Virus record (IMG/VR): IMGVR_UViG_3300036715_000408
Location: 1 to 37,432 of that record
DNA from: a virus
Direction: 5' to 3' (one strand)
Length of the DNA: 37,432 nt
Position numbers and translations under genes: made by a program. Under the pieces are notes generated by a model that had not been told where the DNA came from, made no database searches, and saw nothing but the letters and a program-made list of their open reading frames with translations. Positions 14,928 to 24,081 of the stretch are shown here, in pieces (position 1 is the stretch's first letter; every line of letters begins with the position of its first letter).

Positions 14928-16391
14928 ATGAACGCGACTCAAAATACGCTTGATGCAATCAAGAGCGCCCAGCTTAACCCGCTGTCCGACGCGATTACCA
15001 AGTCTTACAACCAGGCGCTCGGCCTTGTCAATTACGACCTCGAACCGGCCGCGAAGCTGTTGTTCCCGGTGCTCACACCGCTGCGTAATCGCATCCCTCG
15101 TGTGAATGGCAACGGCGGTACTGCCACCAACTGGAAGGCGATCACCGCGATCAACTCCGGACAGGTGCAAGCTGGCGTATCTGAAGGTAAGCGCGGCGGC
15201 GTTGTTACCACCACAAAGCTCGATTACACCGCATCCTATAAAGGTATTGGCCTGGAAGATGACGTTTCATTTGAAGCCGACTATGCGGCCGAAGGTTTCG
15301 ATGATGCGAAAGCGCGCGCAGTAGAAGGACTGCTGCGTGCCACGATGATTCAGGAAGAACGGCTTATTCTTGGTGGCAATGGAGCGGCCGTCGCTCTGGG
15401 CACGACTCCGACCCCGACGCTTGTTGCCAATGGCTCTGGCGGTAGCTTGACGGCCGGCACGCTATACGTTGCATGCGTCGCGTTGACGCTGGATGGCTGG
15501 AAGCGCGCAAGCGTATCCGGCGGCGTGGTAATGACGACTACGCGAACCAATGCAGACGGCACGACGGACACAGTAAGCGGCGGCTGTGCGAACAAATCGG
15601 CCGATGCAACTGTTTCCACAGTGGCAAACGATTCTGTGAATGCCAGCGTTGCACAGGTCAATGGCGCTGTCGCTTACGCTTGGTACTGGGGCACCGCCAC
15701 CGGCACGAAACTGCTCGGTGCGATCACTACGGTGAACTCTCTGGTCATTAAGGCCGCCGCCACCGGCACGCAAAACGCGACCGCGATCACAGCCGACAGA
15801 TCACAAGATGCCCTGGTGTTCGACGGCCTGCTGTACCAGGCGTTCAAGCCTGGCTCTGGCGCGATCATTCAGTCGCTCGCAACAGGAACTCCGGGGATTG
15901 GTACGTCTTTTACCGGAACGAATTCGTCATGCAACGAAATCGACGCGATGCTGTCCTCGTTCTGGGACAACAGCCGTTTGTCGCCGAGTCACATGTTCAT
16001 GTCAGCAAAGACAAACAAGGCGTTGGCACTGGCAATTGCGAAAGACGGTTCGAACAGCCTCATTCGACTGAACGCGGCTGTGAACGAGGGCGCTCTAGGT
16101 CTGGTTGGTGGCGTGCGCATCGGCTCTTACATCCATCCGTTCCTGAACAACGAAATCAAGATCGAAGTCCACCCGGACATGCCGGACGGGATGGTCCTGT
16201 TCTATACCGAGTCGGTTCCTTACCCGCTCTCCGGCGTGGGCAACATCTGCCAGATCAAGACTCGCCGCGACTACTACCAGATCGAGTGGCCGGTGAAGAC
16301 CCGCAAGTATGAGTACGGCGTCTATGTGGATGAATTGCTCCAGCACTACTTCCCGCCCGCGCTTGGGGTTCTCTTCAATATCGATGTGTAA
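14928..16391 (+). CDS. Major capsid protein with inserted Ig-like domain
   Basis: A 487-residue HK97-fold capsid protein, identified from position (after protease-scaffold, before connectors) and from segments such as RNRIPRVNGNGGTATNW, EERLILGGNG and, at the end, IKTRRDYYQIEWPVKTRKYEYGV style strands. Compared with usual capsids of 300-350 residues it has an insertion of roughly residues 155-290, Thr/Val/Gly-rich, reading TLYVACVALTLDGWKRA ... YAWYWGTATGTKLLG, typical of an Ig/fibronectin-like surface domain. Strong RBS GGAGG seven bases before ATG. Confidence 0.88.
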   Translation: MNATQNTLDAIKSAQLNPLSDAITKSYNQALGLVNYDLEPAAKLLFPVLTPLRNRIPRVNGNGGTATNWKAITAINSGQVQAGVSEGKRGGVVTTTKLDYTASYKGIGLEDDVSFEADYAAEGFDDAKARAVEGLLRATMIQEERLILGGNGAAVALGTTPTPTLVANGSGGSLTAGTLYVACVALTLDGWKRASVSGGVVMTTTRTNADGTTDTVSGGCANKSADATVSTVANDSVNASVAQVNGAVAYAWYWGTATGTKLLGAITTVNSLVIKAAATGTQNATAITADRSQDALVFDGLLYQAFKPGSGAIIQSLATGTPGIGTSFTGTNSSCNEIDAMLSSFWDNSRLSPSHMFMSAKTNKALALAIAKDGSNSLIRLNAAVNEGALGLVGGVRIGSYIHPFLNNEIKIEVHPDMPDGMVLFYTESVPYPLSGVGNICQIKTRRDYYQIEWPVKTRKYEYGVYVDELLQHYFPPALGVLFNIDV

Positions 16392-16414
16392 GCCATACGA
16401 TCAGTGATACCAAC

Positions 16415-16440
16415 GGCCTCGCGTTTGACTACGCGGGGCC
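16415..16440 (+). terminator. Hairpin after the major capsid gene
   Basis: GGCCTCGCG (16415-16423) pairs with CGCGGGGCC (16432-16440) including one G-T pair, then TTCTCATTTT. A strong stem with a poor T-tract; it may protect the capsid mRNA or give partial termination. Confidence 0.6.
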
Positions 16441-16464
16441 TTCTCATTTTCCTTGGAGATGCAC

Positions 16465-16746
16465 ATGAACAGACTCAAAGCGCCGGAAGGTACGACAAAT
16501 GTGTCATACGGAGGCGAGAACTACCAGGTCGGCGATGATGGAATAATCGAGGTGCCGGAAACCGCCGTTCAGACTTTGCGCGAATTCGGCTTTGAGCAAG
16601 CCCCAGCGCAAGCCGAAATCCCCGCGCCGGAGCCGTCAAAACCCATGACAAAAGCCGAACTGAAAGCGCTGGCGCAGGAACAGGCGCAGGCAGAAGCAGA
16701 GGCACAGGCGCAGGCAGAAGCGCAAGCCGAACCCTCCGCGCAATAA
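16465..16746 (+). CDS. Small head protein with Gln/Ala/Glu repeats
   Basis: A 93-residue protein. The N-terminal 45 residues (APEGTTNVSYGGENYQVGDDGIIEVPE) resemble the small beta-sandwich found after major capsid genes, probably decoration- or head-related. The C-terminus is a low-complexity run of AQAEAEAQ repeats (about residues 68-90), encoded by GCGCAGGCAGAAGC-type repeats. ATG 16465 has GGAG six bases upstream. Function not known. Confidence 0.7.
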   Translation: MNRLKAPEGTTNVSYGGENYQVGDDGIIEVPETAVQTLREFGFEQAPAQAEIPAPEPSKPMTKAELKALAQEQAQAEAEAQAQAEAQAEPSAQ

Positions 16747-16755
16747 GGTCGCCAC

Positions 16756-17304
16756 ATGGCCGATATGACCACGCTGGACAACGTCAAGCAGTACATTGGC
16801 GTGAGCTCGACCGACGATGATGCGCTGCTTTCTCGGCTCATCACGGCCGTGAGCGAGGGATTCGAGTCCTGCCTTAACCGTGTCATATCGTCAGCGCAGT
16901 ACACCGAGTTAAGAGATGGCAACGGCAAGCAGGCGATGATGTTCGCCAATATGCCGGCGACAGCGGTTTCCAGCGTCAAGGTGAATGGTGTCTCTATACC
17001 GGCCGCACCCGACATCACCAGCTACGGCTACCGATTCGATGAATCACTGCTCACGCTGAATGGTGCGACGTTCGAGAAGGGGCGACGAAACATCGAAATC
17101 GCCTACACAGCCGGATACGTAACGACGCCGAAAGACTTGGAACAGGCATGCATCGAAGTTGTTGCGCTGCGATACAAGGAACGCGACCGTATCGGACACC
17201 AATCCAAGTCCATCGGCGGCGAAAACGTGACATTCATCACCGCCGAAGCGCCGAAATCCGTCCTAGTGGCACTCGACTGGTATAAGAAGGTGGTGCCGCT
17301 GTGA
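16756..17304 (+). CDS. Head-tail connector protein (HK97 gp6-like)
   Basis: A 182-residue adaptor of the HK97 gp6/phiE125 gp8 type, which sits below the portal. The pattern is an N-terminal helical start (TTLDNVKQYIGVSSTDDDALLSRLITAVSEGFE), central beta part with NGVSIPAAP, and the late YTAGYVTTPKDLEQACIEVVALRYKERDRIG helix typical of the family. It overlaps the next gene by four bases (ATGA-like overlap). Confidence 0.85.
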   Translation: MADMTTLDNVKQYIGVSSTDDDALLSRLITAVSEGFESCLNRVISSAQYTELRDGNGKQAMMFANMPATAVSSVKVNGVSIPAAPDITSYGYRFDESLLTLNGATFEKGRRNIEIAYTAGYVTTPKDLEQACIEVVALRYKERDRIGHQSKSIGGENVTFITAEAPKSVLVALDWYKKVVPL

Positions 17305-17786
17305 TAACGGGATACATCACTGGCGATAACGCACTTGTTACCCGCTTGCGTTCGATGCCAGAAGCCGTCGAAAGCGGCATGAAGGCATCAATCGGTAGGC
17401 TTGTGCTTCGGCTTCAGCGGAAGGTTAGGCAAGACAAGCTGACCGGACAGGTGTTGAAAGTTCGCACTGGAACGCTACGCCGCTCAATCGATCAGGTTGT
17501 GTTATCGGAACCCGGCGCGGTGATTGGCATCGTGAGCACAAACGTAAAATACGGCAAGGCGCACGAGTACGGTTACAAAGGCCAGGTCAACATCAAGGCA
17601 CACATGCGGCTAATCAAGCAGGCATGGGGCAAGCCGCTCAAGTATCCTGTGTGGTCAAGCGTGAAGGCGCACACCGCCAATGTTGATCTGCCTGAACGAT
17701 CTTTCCTGCGGTCTGCTTTGCGTGACATGGCTCCAGAGATCAAGGCGGACATTGCCAGCGCCATCAATGGGGCAATTCGCAAATGA
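17301..17786 (+). CDS. Head-tail joining protein (HK97 gp10-like)
   Basis: A 161-residue protein of the HK97 gp10 family. Diagnostic stretch: RTGTLRRSI near residue 55 and YGKAHEYGYKG near 86, followed late by ERSFLRSALRDMAPEIKADI. It links the connector to the tail. GTG/ATG overlaps on both sides show tight coupling with its neighbours. Confidence 0.88.
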   Translation: MITGYITGDNALVTRLRSMPEAVESGMKASIGRLVLRLQRKVRQDKLTGQVLKVRTGTLRRSIDQVVLSEPGAVIGIVSTNVKYGKAHEYGYKGQVNIKAHMRLIKQAWGKPLKYPVWSSVKAHTANVDLPERSFLRSALRDMAPEIKADIASAINGAIRK

Positions 17787-18205
17787 ACCGCGAGGCAATC
17801 TATTCGGCGTTGTTCGCCAAGCTCTCTGCGATTCCAGGGCTGAAGACCAATAGCCGACGGCTCAAGCACTGGTCGGACGTTGATAAGAGCGCACAACCAG
17901 CGCTTTTAATGGCGCAGACAGGCGAGAGCGCGCAGACGACAACCGGGCAGCCAACACGCTGGACCTTGCGCGTCGATGTGTACCTCTACGCGCGCACGGA
18001 CGGTAATAAGGTTCCCGGCCAGATCATCAATACATTGCTCGATGCGGTCTGCGATGCGCTCAAGCCTTCGCCAGTTTCAGGCCGGCAAGACCTCGGTGTG
18101 CCTGGCGTCGAGTGGTGCAGAATCGAGGGGCATATCGAAACAGACGAAGGGACGTTGGGCGATCAACTGGTTGCCATCGTTCCAATCGTCATTCTGGCGT
18201 CATAA
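17783..18205 (+). CDS. Tail terminator / minor tail protein U-like
   Basis: A 140-residue protein located between the gp10-like protein and the tail tube, the standard place for a tail-terminator protein. Sequence features agree: short helical N-terminus (REAIYSALFAKLSAIPGLKT), then PALLMAQ, a central strand block (RWTLRVDVYLYARTD), and a late VEWCRIEGHIETDEGTLGDQ segment. A hairpin follows its stop. Confidence 0.78.
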   Translation: MNREAIYSALFAKLSAIPGLKTNSRRLKHWSDVDKSAQPALLMAQTGESAQTTTGQPTRWTLRVDVYLYARTDGNKVPGQIINTLLDAVCDALKPSPVSGRQDLGVPGVEWCRIEGHIETDEGTLGDQLVAIVPIVILAS

Positions 18206-18211
18206 CCCACC

Positions 18212-18228
18212 CCCGCGCTGCGGGTTCT
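18212..18228 (+). terminator. Hairpin before the tail tube gene
   Basis: CCCGC (18212-18216), loop GCT, GCGGG (18220-18224), then TTCTTT. Short stem with interrupted T-tract; weak terminator or mRNA end. Confidence 0.5.
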
Positions 18229-18254
18229 TTATCGCATCACATTGGAGGTAAATC

Positions 18255-19016
18255 ATGGCTCAATACTCATTCGGCTCCGGCGTCCTGTGGGGCATCCCAA
18301 CGGCAGACGCGAACGGCACTGCAATCGCCAATCCGACGCCTGTGCAGTTCGGCGTGTTGCAGGATGTCTCTGTGGACCTAGGCTTTGAAACCAAACTGCT
18401 GTATGGTCAAAACCAGTTCCCGGTATCGGCCGGTCGCGGCAAGGGCAAGATCAGCGGAAAGGCCAAGTTTGCACAGGTCAACGGCGCGCTGTTCAACAGC
18501 CTGTTCTTCGGACAGACAATGACCAGCGGCATCATCGCCGACGTGTATGCGACATCCGGCATTGCCATCCCGGCAACCCCTTTCCAGATCACTGTGACTC
18601 CCCCGAACAGCGGAACTTACTCGTTTGACTTGGGCGTGCGCGATGCAAACGGTGTCCCAATGACCAGGGTGGCAAGCGCGCCGGCAACAGGACAGTACAG
18701 CCAGTCCGGAGCCATCTATACCTTCGCGGCAGCCGATACGGGCAAGATCGTCTACATCAACTACCAGTACACAGCATCCAGCACCACGGCTAAGAAGATT
18801 GGAGTCATCAACTTGCCGATGGGCTACGCCCCGACATTCAGGGCAGAGCTATCCATTCCCTACAACGGCCAGAGCCTGATCATGACGTTGCCGAACTGCA
18901 TCGCCAACAAGCTCCAGTTTGGGACCAAGCTGGACGATTTCACGATTCCCGAGTTCGCCTGGGATTCTTTCGCCGACTCCGCCGGCAACGTCCTGACCTT
19001 GTCGCTGTCGGAGTAA
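18255..19016 (+). CDS. Major tail tube protein
   Basis: A 253-residue tail tube subunit by position and composition: N-terminal VLWGIPTADANGTAIANPTPVQFGVLQDVSVDL, a RGKGKISGKAKFAQVNG segment, and a C-terminal beta-rich end before the tail chaperones. Tubes stack around the tape measure to form the DNA conduit. Good RBS (GGAGGT) six bases upstream. Confidence 0.82.
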   Translation: MAQYSFGSGVLWGIPTADANGTAIANPTPVQFGVLQDVSVDLGFETKLLYGQNQFPVSAGRGKGKISGKAKFAQVNGALFNSLFFGQTMTSGIIADVYATSGIAIPATPFQITVTPPNSGTYSFDLGVRDANGVPMTRVASAPATGQYSQSGAIYTFAAADTGKIVYINYQYTASSTTAKKIGVINLPMGYAPTFRAELSIPYNGQSLIMTLPNCIANKLQFGTKLDDFTIPEFAWDSFADSAGNVLTLSLSE

Positions 19017-19020
19017 ACCG

Positions 19021-19353
19021 ATGACTGTCACCGTCAAGATAAAAGGTATTCCGGTCACTCTGGCCGGGGTGGAGTACATCATCCCGCCTATCTCCCTAGG
19101 CGCGCTGGAACAGCTACAGGATAGAATCGGCCAGTTCAACGGCAATGTTTCCGACAAGGGGCAGGTCGCTACCGTCATTGATGCCGCCTATACCGCGCTG
19201 AAACGCAACTACCCCGACCTGACCCGCGATGCGGTTGCCGACATGATCGACGTGGGCAACATGGCAGAAGTGTTCGAGTCAGTCATGGATGTGTCTGGCC
19301 TCAAGCGCAAGGAATTGGAGGCCGGTACACAGGGGGAAGAGAGGCCGGGGTAA
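19021..19353 (+). CDS. Tail assembly chaperone (G-like, frame 0)
   Basis: A 110-residue protein directly after the tail tube and before the tape measure, the G gene position. It is the N-terminal part of a chaperone pair that binds the tape measure during tail assembly. The C-terminus contains a G-run (CAG GGG GAA, 19330-19338) at which translation could slip by -1 to give a G-T fusion with the reading frame ending at 19613. Confidence 0.8.
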   Translation: MTVTVKIKGIPVTLAGVEYIIPPISLGALEQLQDRIGQFNGNVSDKGQVATVIDAAYTALKRNYPDLTRDAVADMIDVGNMAEVFESVMDVSGLKRKELEAGTQGEERPG

Positions 19354-19613
19354 TCAGCGACTGGGGCGAGTTGTACGCCCACGTCATCGCCTGCACTGGC
19401 TGGACGTGGGACTACATCTCCGAACACGTCGATCTACCCCGGCTTGAATCCATGAATCGGTATTGGGAGCAATTCCCGCCCCTGCACGTCATGGTCGCCG
19501 CCTACTTCGGTATCACACCGAAGAAGCAGCAGGAACCGGCCAGTGTTGATGAACTGCTCGCCATGTTTCCCGTTACCGACACACGCCATGCCGCCCGTTC
19601 GGGCGAGGAATGA
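19332..19613 (+). CDS. Tail assembly chaperone T-like extension (-1 frame)
   Basis: The -1 frame is open from the G-run to 19613 and encodes a conserved-looking domain, GVISDWGELYAHVIACTGWTWD... and MNRYWEQFPPLHVMVAAYFG, found in chaperone T regions. It has no good ATG or RBS of its own (the first start-like codon is TTG 19371), so expression by -1 frameshift at 19332-19338 (G GGG GAA) is the best reading. Product would be a fusion of about 200 residues with the 19021 frame. Confidence 0.7.
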   Translation, partial: GGREAGVISDWGELYAHVIACTGWTWDYISEHVDLPRLESMNRYWEQFPPLHVMVAAYFGITPKKQQEPASVDELLAMFPVTDTRHAARSGEE

Positions 19614-19625
19614 AAAGAGATCAAC

Positions 19626-22124
19626 ATGAGCGACAACCAGATCGACGTTCGAATCAGCGCGGAATCCGGGCCGCTCAATCGCGGCATGGAGCAGGCCGCC
19701 CAGTATGTAGAGCAGTCCGCGCAGAAGATGCGCGAATCGTTCTCCGGCCTGAAAGACCAGGTTCAGGGGCACATGGACCGCATGCAAGACGCGGTGAAGA
19801 CCTCGACCGACGGCATGGCGGGCCATTTCTCGGCGCTCACAGAGGTTTTCGGCCGCGTGAATACCGCGCTGGCTGCCGTCGGTGCAGCCCTTGCCGGCGG
19901 CGCGGCTTTCCGTGCCGGGATCGATGAATCCAAGCAATTCACGGGCGAGGCCATCGCACTCTCGCGCGCACTTGGAATCAGCGCCACAGAGGCCAGCACG
20001 CTCAATATCGCATTGGGCGATGTCTACACCAGCAGCGAGGATTTCATCGGCGCGTCGCAGATGCTTTCGCGCCAACTGCGAATCAACGAGGATGCGCTCA
20101 ACAGCATGGGCCTCAGCACGCGCGATGTGAATGGCGAGTACCGAAAAATGAAGGACATCATGTTCGACGCCATCACGGTAATCAACGGCTACAAGGAAGG
20201 ACTGGACCGTAACCTCGCCATGCAAACGCTGTTCGGGCGCGGCGCTGCCTCCGCAACGTCCCTGCTGCGCCTAAACAATGAAGTGGTCGACGAAGCCAAG
20301 AAGAAGCAGGAGGAACTCGGGCTGATCGTTGGCAAGGAAAACGTCGAGGCGCTGAAAGCCTACAAGGCATCGATGAATGATGCCGGTGACGTGATGAGCG
20401 CGGTCAAGAAGACCGTGGGCGATGCACTCATGCCCGTACTGACCAAACTAGGCGTGTGGTTTGCGGACATCGGCCCAGCCGCAGTGGTAGCCATCAAGGG
20501 TGCTATCGGCAGCCTAACGGCGGCATTCTGGTTACTGAAAAACGGCGTGACCGTCGTATGGGAAACGCTCAACGCGATGGTCGTCAGCGTTGCCGAACCG
20601 TTGCGCGCACTCGCCTCTGCGATGTGGAAGCTGATGAATGGCGACTACAAAGGCGCGTGGCAGGAATTCGGGCAGTCCGGGCAAACGATGGCTTCTGCCT
20701 GGAAAGGCGCGATGCGTGAGATTGCGGAATCCTCCGAGGAGACGCGCGACAAGATATGGAATTTGTTCGCGAAGCCAGCTTCCATCGGCGGGAAACGCGC
20801 GACCGGCAAAGACTACGAAGACCCGAAGGAAAAAGGCGAGAAAACCGAGAAGACAAAGAAGACAAAGGGCGAGAAGTACAGCGAAGCCGAATGGGCGATG
20901 GAAGAAGAAGCCCACCTTCGCCGCACCTATTACCAGATCGGAGAGGAACGCGCGGCATCCGAACAGGCATCGTTTGATCGTGCCACGAAGTTCGCAGAGG
21001 ATTGGGAAGAGGACCTTGATCGAGCGAATAAGAGTGTTGCCGCTGACGCCAAGAAGACAGCGGAGCAGCGTGTCCAGATAGAATATGCCTGGTCGCAGAA
21101 CGCCGCCGCCGCGCGGTTGGCTGTCGTCGATTCCGACCAGGAACAGGCACGCTATGCCGTGGAAATCGGCAGTATGACAAAAGAAGAACTGCTTGCGCAG
21201 GAAATCCAGTTCGAGCAGCAGCGCAACGAAATCCGCCAGCAGGCATTGCAAGCACGCCTGGCGATGATCGACAAAGATAAAGACCATGTAGCCTACGCTC
21301 AAACGCTGGTGGCACTGGAAGAACTGGAGCGCCAGCATCAGGCCACGATTACGGACATCAAGCATCGGCAGAAAGTTGATGATATGGCCCCGGCGAAGTC
21401 GTTTTTTGGAGACATGGGCGTCGCGTTTGAAAGCGCCATTGATGGCATGCTTACCAAGGCAACGACGCTGAAAGCTGCGATGGATAATATCTGGCGCAGC
21501 ATGGCAGCGAGCTTTGTGCGCGAATTCATTGCCAAGAAGATTTCCGCAACGATCCAATCATTTGTGCAGGAGAAAGCATTGGCCGTAGGCAATGCGATGA
21601 CACAGACCAGCCTGTACCAGATGATCACAGGTGCAAAAGTATCCAGCCTGGCAACAGGCACCGCTGCAAACGTCGCGTCCGTTGGGCCAGACGTTGCGGC
21701 AAGCGGCGCAAAAGCAGCCGCATCATTGGGCGATGCCGCTGCAAAGGGCGCTAGTGCCGTGGCACCCATCCCATTTGTAGGCCCAGCCCTGGCTATCGCA
21801 GCATTCGCCGCGATCATGGCCTTGATGGGCGGTGGCGGCAGCAAAACAACTACCACCAGTCGCACGCTACCGTCAGCCGCTGGCGGCTACGACATCCCGG
21901 CCGGCATTAACCCGATTACCCAACTACACGAGCAAGAGATGGTATTACCCGCGCGCATTGCCGAGCCGTTGCGCCAGTCGCTAGACGGCGGTGGCATCGG
22001 TGGCGGAGATGTGCATCTGCATGTCAGCGCCGTTGATGGCGCAAGCGTGCGCCGGATGTTCATGGACCACGGCCCGGCGCTGGCCGATGCGCTCAAAGCG
22101 CAAGTCAGGGGCTTCCGCACATGA
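19626..22124 (+). CDS. Tape measure protein
   Basis: An 832-residue tape measure protein: the longest gene of the tail region, after the chaperones. N-terminal coiled part with GPLNRGMEQAAQYVEQSAQKM, then a hydrophobic stretch (AALAAVGAALAGGAAF), long helical charged middle with KGEKTEKTKKTKGEK, and near the C-terminus a hydrophobic VGPALAIAAFAAIMAL segment that could contact the membrane. Length implies a tail of about 120 nm by the usual 1.5 angstrom per residue. It overlaps the next gene by four bases. Confidence 0.93.
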   Translation: MSDNQIDVRISAESGPLNRGMEQAAQYVEQSAQKMRESFSGLKDQVQGHMDRMQDAVKTSTDGMAGHFSALTEVFGRVNTALAAVGAALAGGAAFRAGIDESKQFTGEAIALSRALGISATEASTLNIALGDVYTSSEDFIGASQMLSRQLRINEDALNSMGLSTRDVNGEYRKMKDIMFDAITVINGYKEGLDRNLAMQTLFGRGAASATSLLRLNNEVVDEAKKKQEELGLIVGKENVEALKAYKASMNDAGDVMSAVKKTVGDALMPVLTKLGVWFADIGPAAVVAIKGAIGSLTAAFWLLKNGVTVVWETLNAMVVSVAEPLRALASAMWKLMNGDYKGAWQEFGQSGQTMASAWKGAMREIAESSEETRDKIWNLFAKPASIGGKRATGKDYEDPKEKGEKTEKTKKTKGEKYSEAEWAMEEEAHLRRTYYQIGEERAASEQASFDRATKFAEDWEEDLDRANKSVAADAKKTAEQRVQIEYAWSQNAAAARLAVVDSDQEQARYAVEIGSMTKEELLAQEIQFEQQRNEIRQQALQARLAMIDKDKDHVAYAQTLVALEELERQHQATITDIKHRQKVDDMAPAKSFFGDMGVAFESAIDGMLTKATTLKAAMDNIWRSMAASFVREFIAKKISATIQSFVQEKALAVGNAMTQTSLYQMITGAKVSSLATGTAANVASVGPDVAASGAKAAASLGDAAAKGASAVAPIPFVGPALAIAAFAAIMALMGGGGSKTTTTSRTLPSAAGGYDIPAGINPITQLHEQEMVLPARIAEPLRQSLDGGGIGGGDVHLHVSAVDGASVRRMFMDHGPALADALKAQVRGFRT

Positions 22125-23242
22125 GCAACGCCGTTTTCCCGACACTGCCTGGCCTGACTTGGGGCTCCACCAAGGAACCGATGTGGACCACTCATGCCAA
22201 GCGCAGCGCCTCCGGCATGGAGCAACGCGCCGGATATATGAGCTATCCGCTTTACCGGATCAAACTGAGCTACGAGTTCCTCCGCGCCGGTGCGGAAGCC
22301 GATCTGCAAACACTGATCGGCTTTTTCAACCAGCGCGGCGGCGATCTGGAATCGTTCCTGTTCTATGACCCTATCGACAACGCGGCAGTAGATCAGCAGT
22401 TTGGCGTTGGCGATGGCACGACAACCGTGTTTCGGCTGGGGCGCACGCTGGGCGGTGCGTATGAGCCTGTCAGTGCAACTTATGGCACGCCCAACGTGCA
22501 GGGCAATAACCTACTGAAGAGCTCTCAACAGATTGAGCAGTCGCCATGGTCGCAATTCCAGAACGCCGATATCGACGTCTCTCCGGATGTCGCCACCGCA
22601 CCGGATGGCACAAACACCGCCGAGAAGTTGTACGAGGCGACTACTGCAAACTCTATACATCAGGTCACACAACCATTAACCGCGACTGACAACACGGTCT
22701 ATACCGCCAGCGCTTTTTTCAAAGCAGCAGAGCGAACGCAGGTCTTAATCAGCTTATTCGCCAAGGACGGTACATTCAAGTCGGTCCAGTTTGATCTATC
22801 CGCCGGCACAGTGATCGCCAATCTCGGTGGAGCGACCGGCGCAATCCAGGGTGTCGGAAATGGCTGGTATCGGTGTATTTGCACCGCCAACATCGGCGCC
22901 GGCGCAAGCGCCCCATTCGTCTTATTACAGATCAACAATTCCGGCACTGGCATATACGTCGGCACCATCGGAAGCGGTGTCTATGTATGGGGCGCGCAGT
23001 GCGAAGCCGGAACCATCGCCACACCCTACATGAAAACGACATCCCTGGCCTCAAGCGTGACGCTCGATGTCAACACAGCCATCGCCACCTATACCCCGGC
23101 ACCGGCGGCAGGCACGCCGCTGCTCTGGTCTGGACGGTTTTACAAGCGAGTTCGGTTCGAAAAATCCAGCCTCGAATTCAAGGAATTCCTGCGCGAACTA
23201 TGGGAAGCCAAAACACTTTCCCTGCTAACGGTGAAGACATGA
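22121..23242 (+). CDS. DUF2460 tail protein with inserted carbohydrate-binding-like domain
   Basis: A 373-residue protein. The ends match DUF2460 (distal tail, GTA-like): start VFPTLPGLTWGSTKEPMW, FFNQRGGDLESFLFYDP near residue 75, and the end GRFYKRVRFEKSSLEFKEFL ... LWEAKTLSLL. Between them, about residues 125-300, lies an extra domain (NNLLKSSQQIEQSPW ... TASAFFKAAERTQV ... YVWGAQCEAGTIATPY) of the carbohydrate-binding-like type common on virion proteins. Usual DUF2460 proteins are near 200 residues, so this is an insertion. It may add glycan binding to the tail tip. Confidence 0.85.
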   Translation: MSNAVFPTLPGLTWGSTKEPMWTTHAKRSASGMEQRAGYMSYPLYRIKLSYEFLRAGAEADLQTLIGFFNQRGGDLESFLFYDPIDNAAVDQQFGVGDGTTTVFRLGRTLGGAYEPVSATYGTPNVQGNNLLKSSQQIEQSPWSQFQNADIDVSPDVATAPDGTNTAEKLYEATTANSIHQVTQPLTATDNTVYTASAFFKAAERTQVLISLFAKDGTFKSVQFDLSAGTVIANLGGATGAIQGVGNGWYRCICTANIGAGASAPFVLLQINNSGTGIYVGTIGSGVYVWGAQCEAGTIATPYMKTTSLASSVTLDVNTAIATYTPAPAAGTPLLWSGRFYKRVRFEKSSLEFKEFLRELWEAKTLSLLTVKT

Positions 23243-24081
23243 AATCCGCCAGCCCGGAACTGATCGCCCTGATGGACTCCATCGAATACCGCCTGGCCGA
23301 CCTGTACACCATCACCCTGTCGACCGGTGCAGTCCTGCGCTACACATCGGCGGATATGCCGATTACTTACGCCGGCAACACCTATCAGCCAGTCCCGATA
23401 GAGCGCAGCCGTACCAGGATCGTGATCGGCGTCGAGGTCGACGAACTGGACATCTCCGTTACCCCAACGAACTCCATGCTGGTCAACGGCAACCCGTTCT
23501 TGCAATCGGCTTATGCTGGCGCGTTCGATGGCGCACTGGTCAAACTTGAACGGGCATTCATGCCTACCTGGGGAGACGTTTCTGCCGGCGTGCTGCATCA
23601 GTTCGAGGGCAACGTCTCCGACACCGATGTCGATGGCTACACGGCGCGGATCAAGGTTCGCTCGCTACTGGAGCTGCTCAACACCAAGATGCCGCGCAAC
23701 GTGTATCAGTCCACATGCTGCAACAGCCTGTACGACGCCGCTTGCGGCGCCAGCCGTGCCACATACGCGGTCAACGGCACAGCTACCGGCGGCTCGATCC
23801 TGTCTGTGACATCCGGCTTGGGCCAATCCTCCGGCTATTTCGATCAGGGCGTCATCAAGTTCCTAACCGGCGCCAATGCCGGCGTTACGCGCACCATCAA
23901 ATCGTTCGAGGGAGGGGCGTTCGCGCTGTCTGTTCCGCTATCGCTACCGGTCACGGCTGGCGACACATTCACAGCCTGGCCGGGCTGCGACAAGACCCTG
24001 ACCACCTGCACCAGCAAGTTCAGCAACGCGACCAAATACCGGGGGTTTCCGTGGATTCCAGTACCCGAAGCCGCGTACTGA
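23239..24081 (+). CDS. DUF2163 tail-tip protein
   Basis: A 280-residue DUF2163-type protein of GTA-like tail tips: ITLSTGAVLRYTSADMPITYAGNTY near residue 28, IEVGVEVDELDISVTPT-like strands, and a C-terminal Cys-rich domain (PGCDKTLTTCTSKFSNATKYRGFPWIP). Such proteins form the hub with DUF2460 and the NlpC peptidase. ATG 23239 overlaps the previous stop (ATGA). The C-terminal Cys pair plus the early CCNSLYDAACGA suggests iron-sulphur or disulphide binding, unproven. Confidence 0.85.
   Translation: MKSASPELIALMDSIEYRLADLYTITLSTGAVLRYTSADMPITYAGNTYQPVPIERSRTRIVIGVEVDELDISVTPTNSMLVNGNPFLQSAYAGAFDGALVKLERAFMPTWGDVSAGVLHQFEGNVSDTDVDGYTARIKVRSLLELLNTKMPRNVYQSTCCNSLYDAACGASRATYAVNGTATGGSILSVTSGLGQSSGYFDQGVIKFLTGANAGVTRTIKSFEGGAFALSVPLSLPVTAGDTFTAWPGCDKTLTTCTSKFSNATKYRGFPWIPVPEAAY

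Noticed and set aside
19434-21557. Long minus-strand frames in the tape measure gene
   Set aside because: Antisense frames of a helical coding region; plus-strand frame is full length and conserved in plan.
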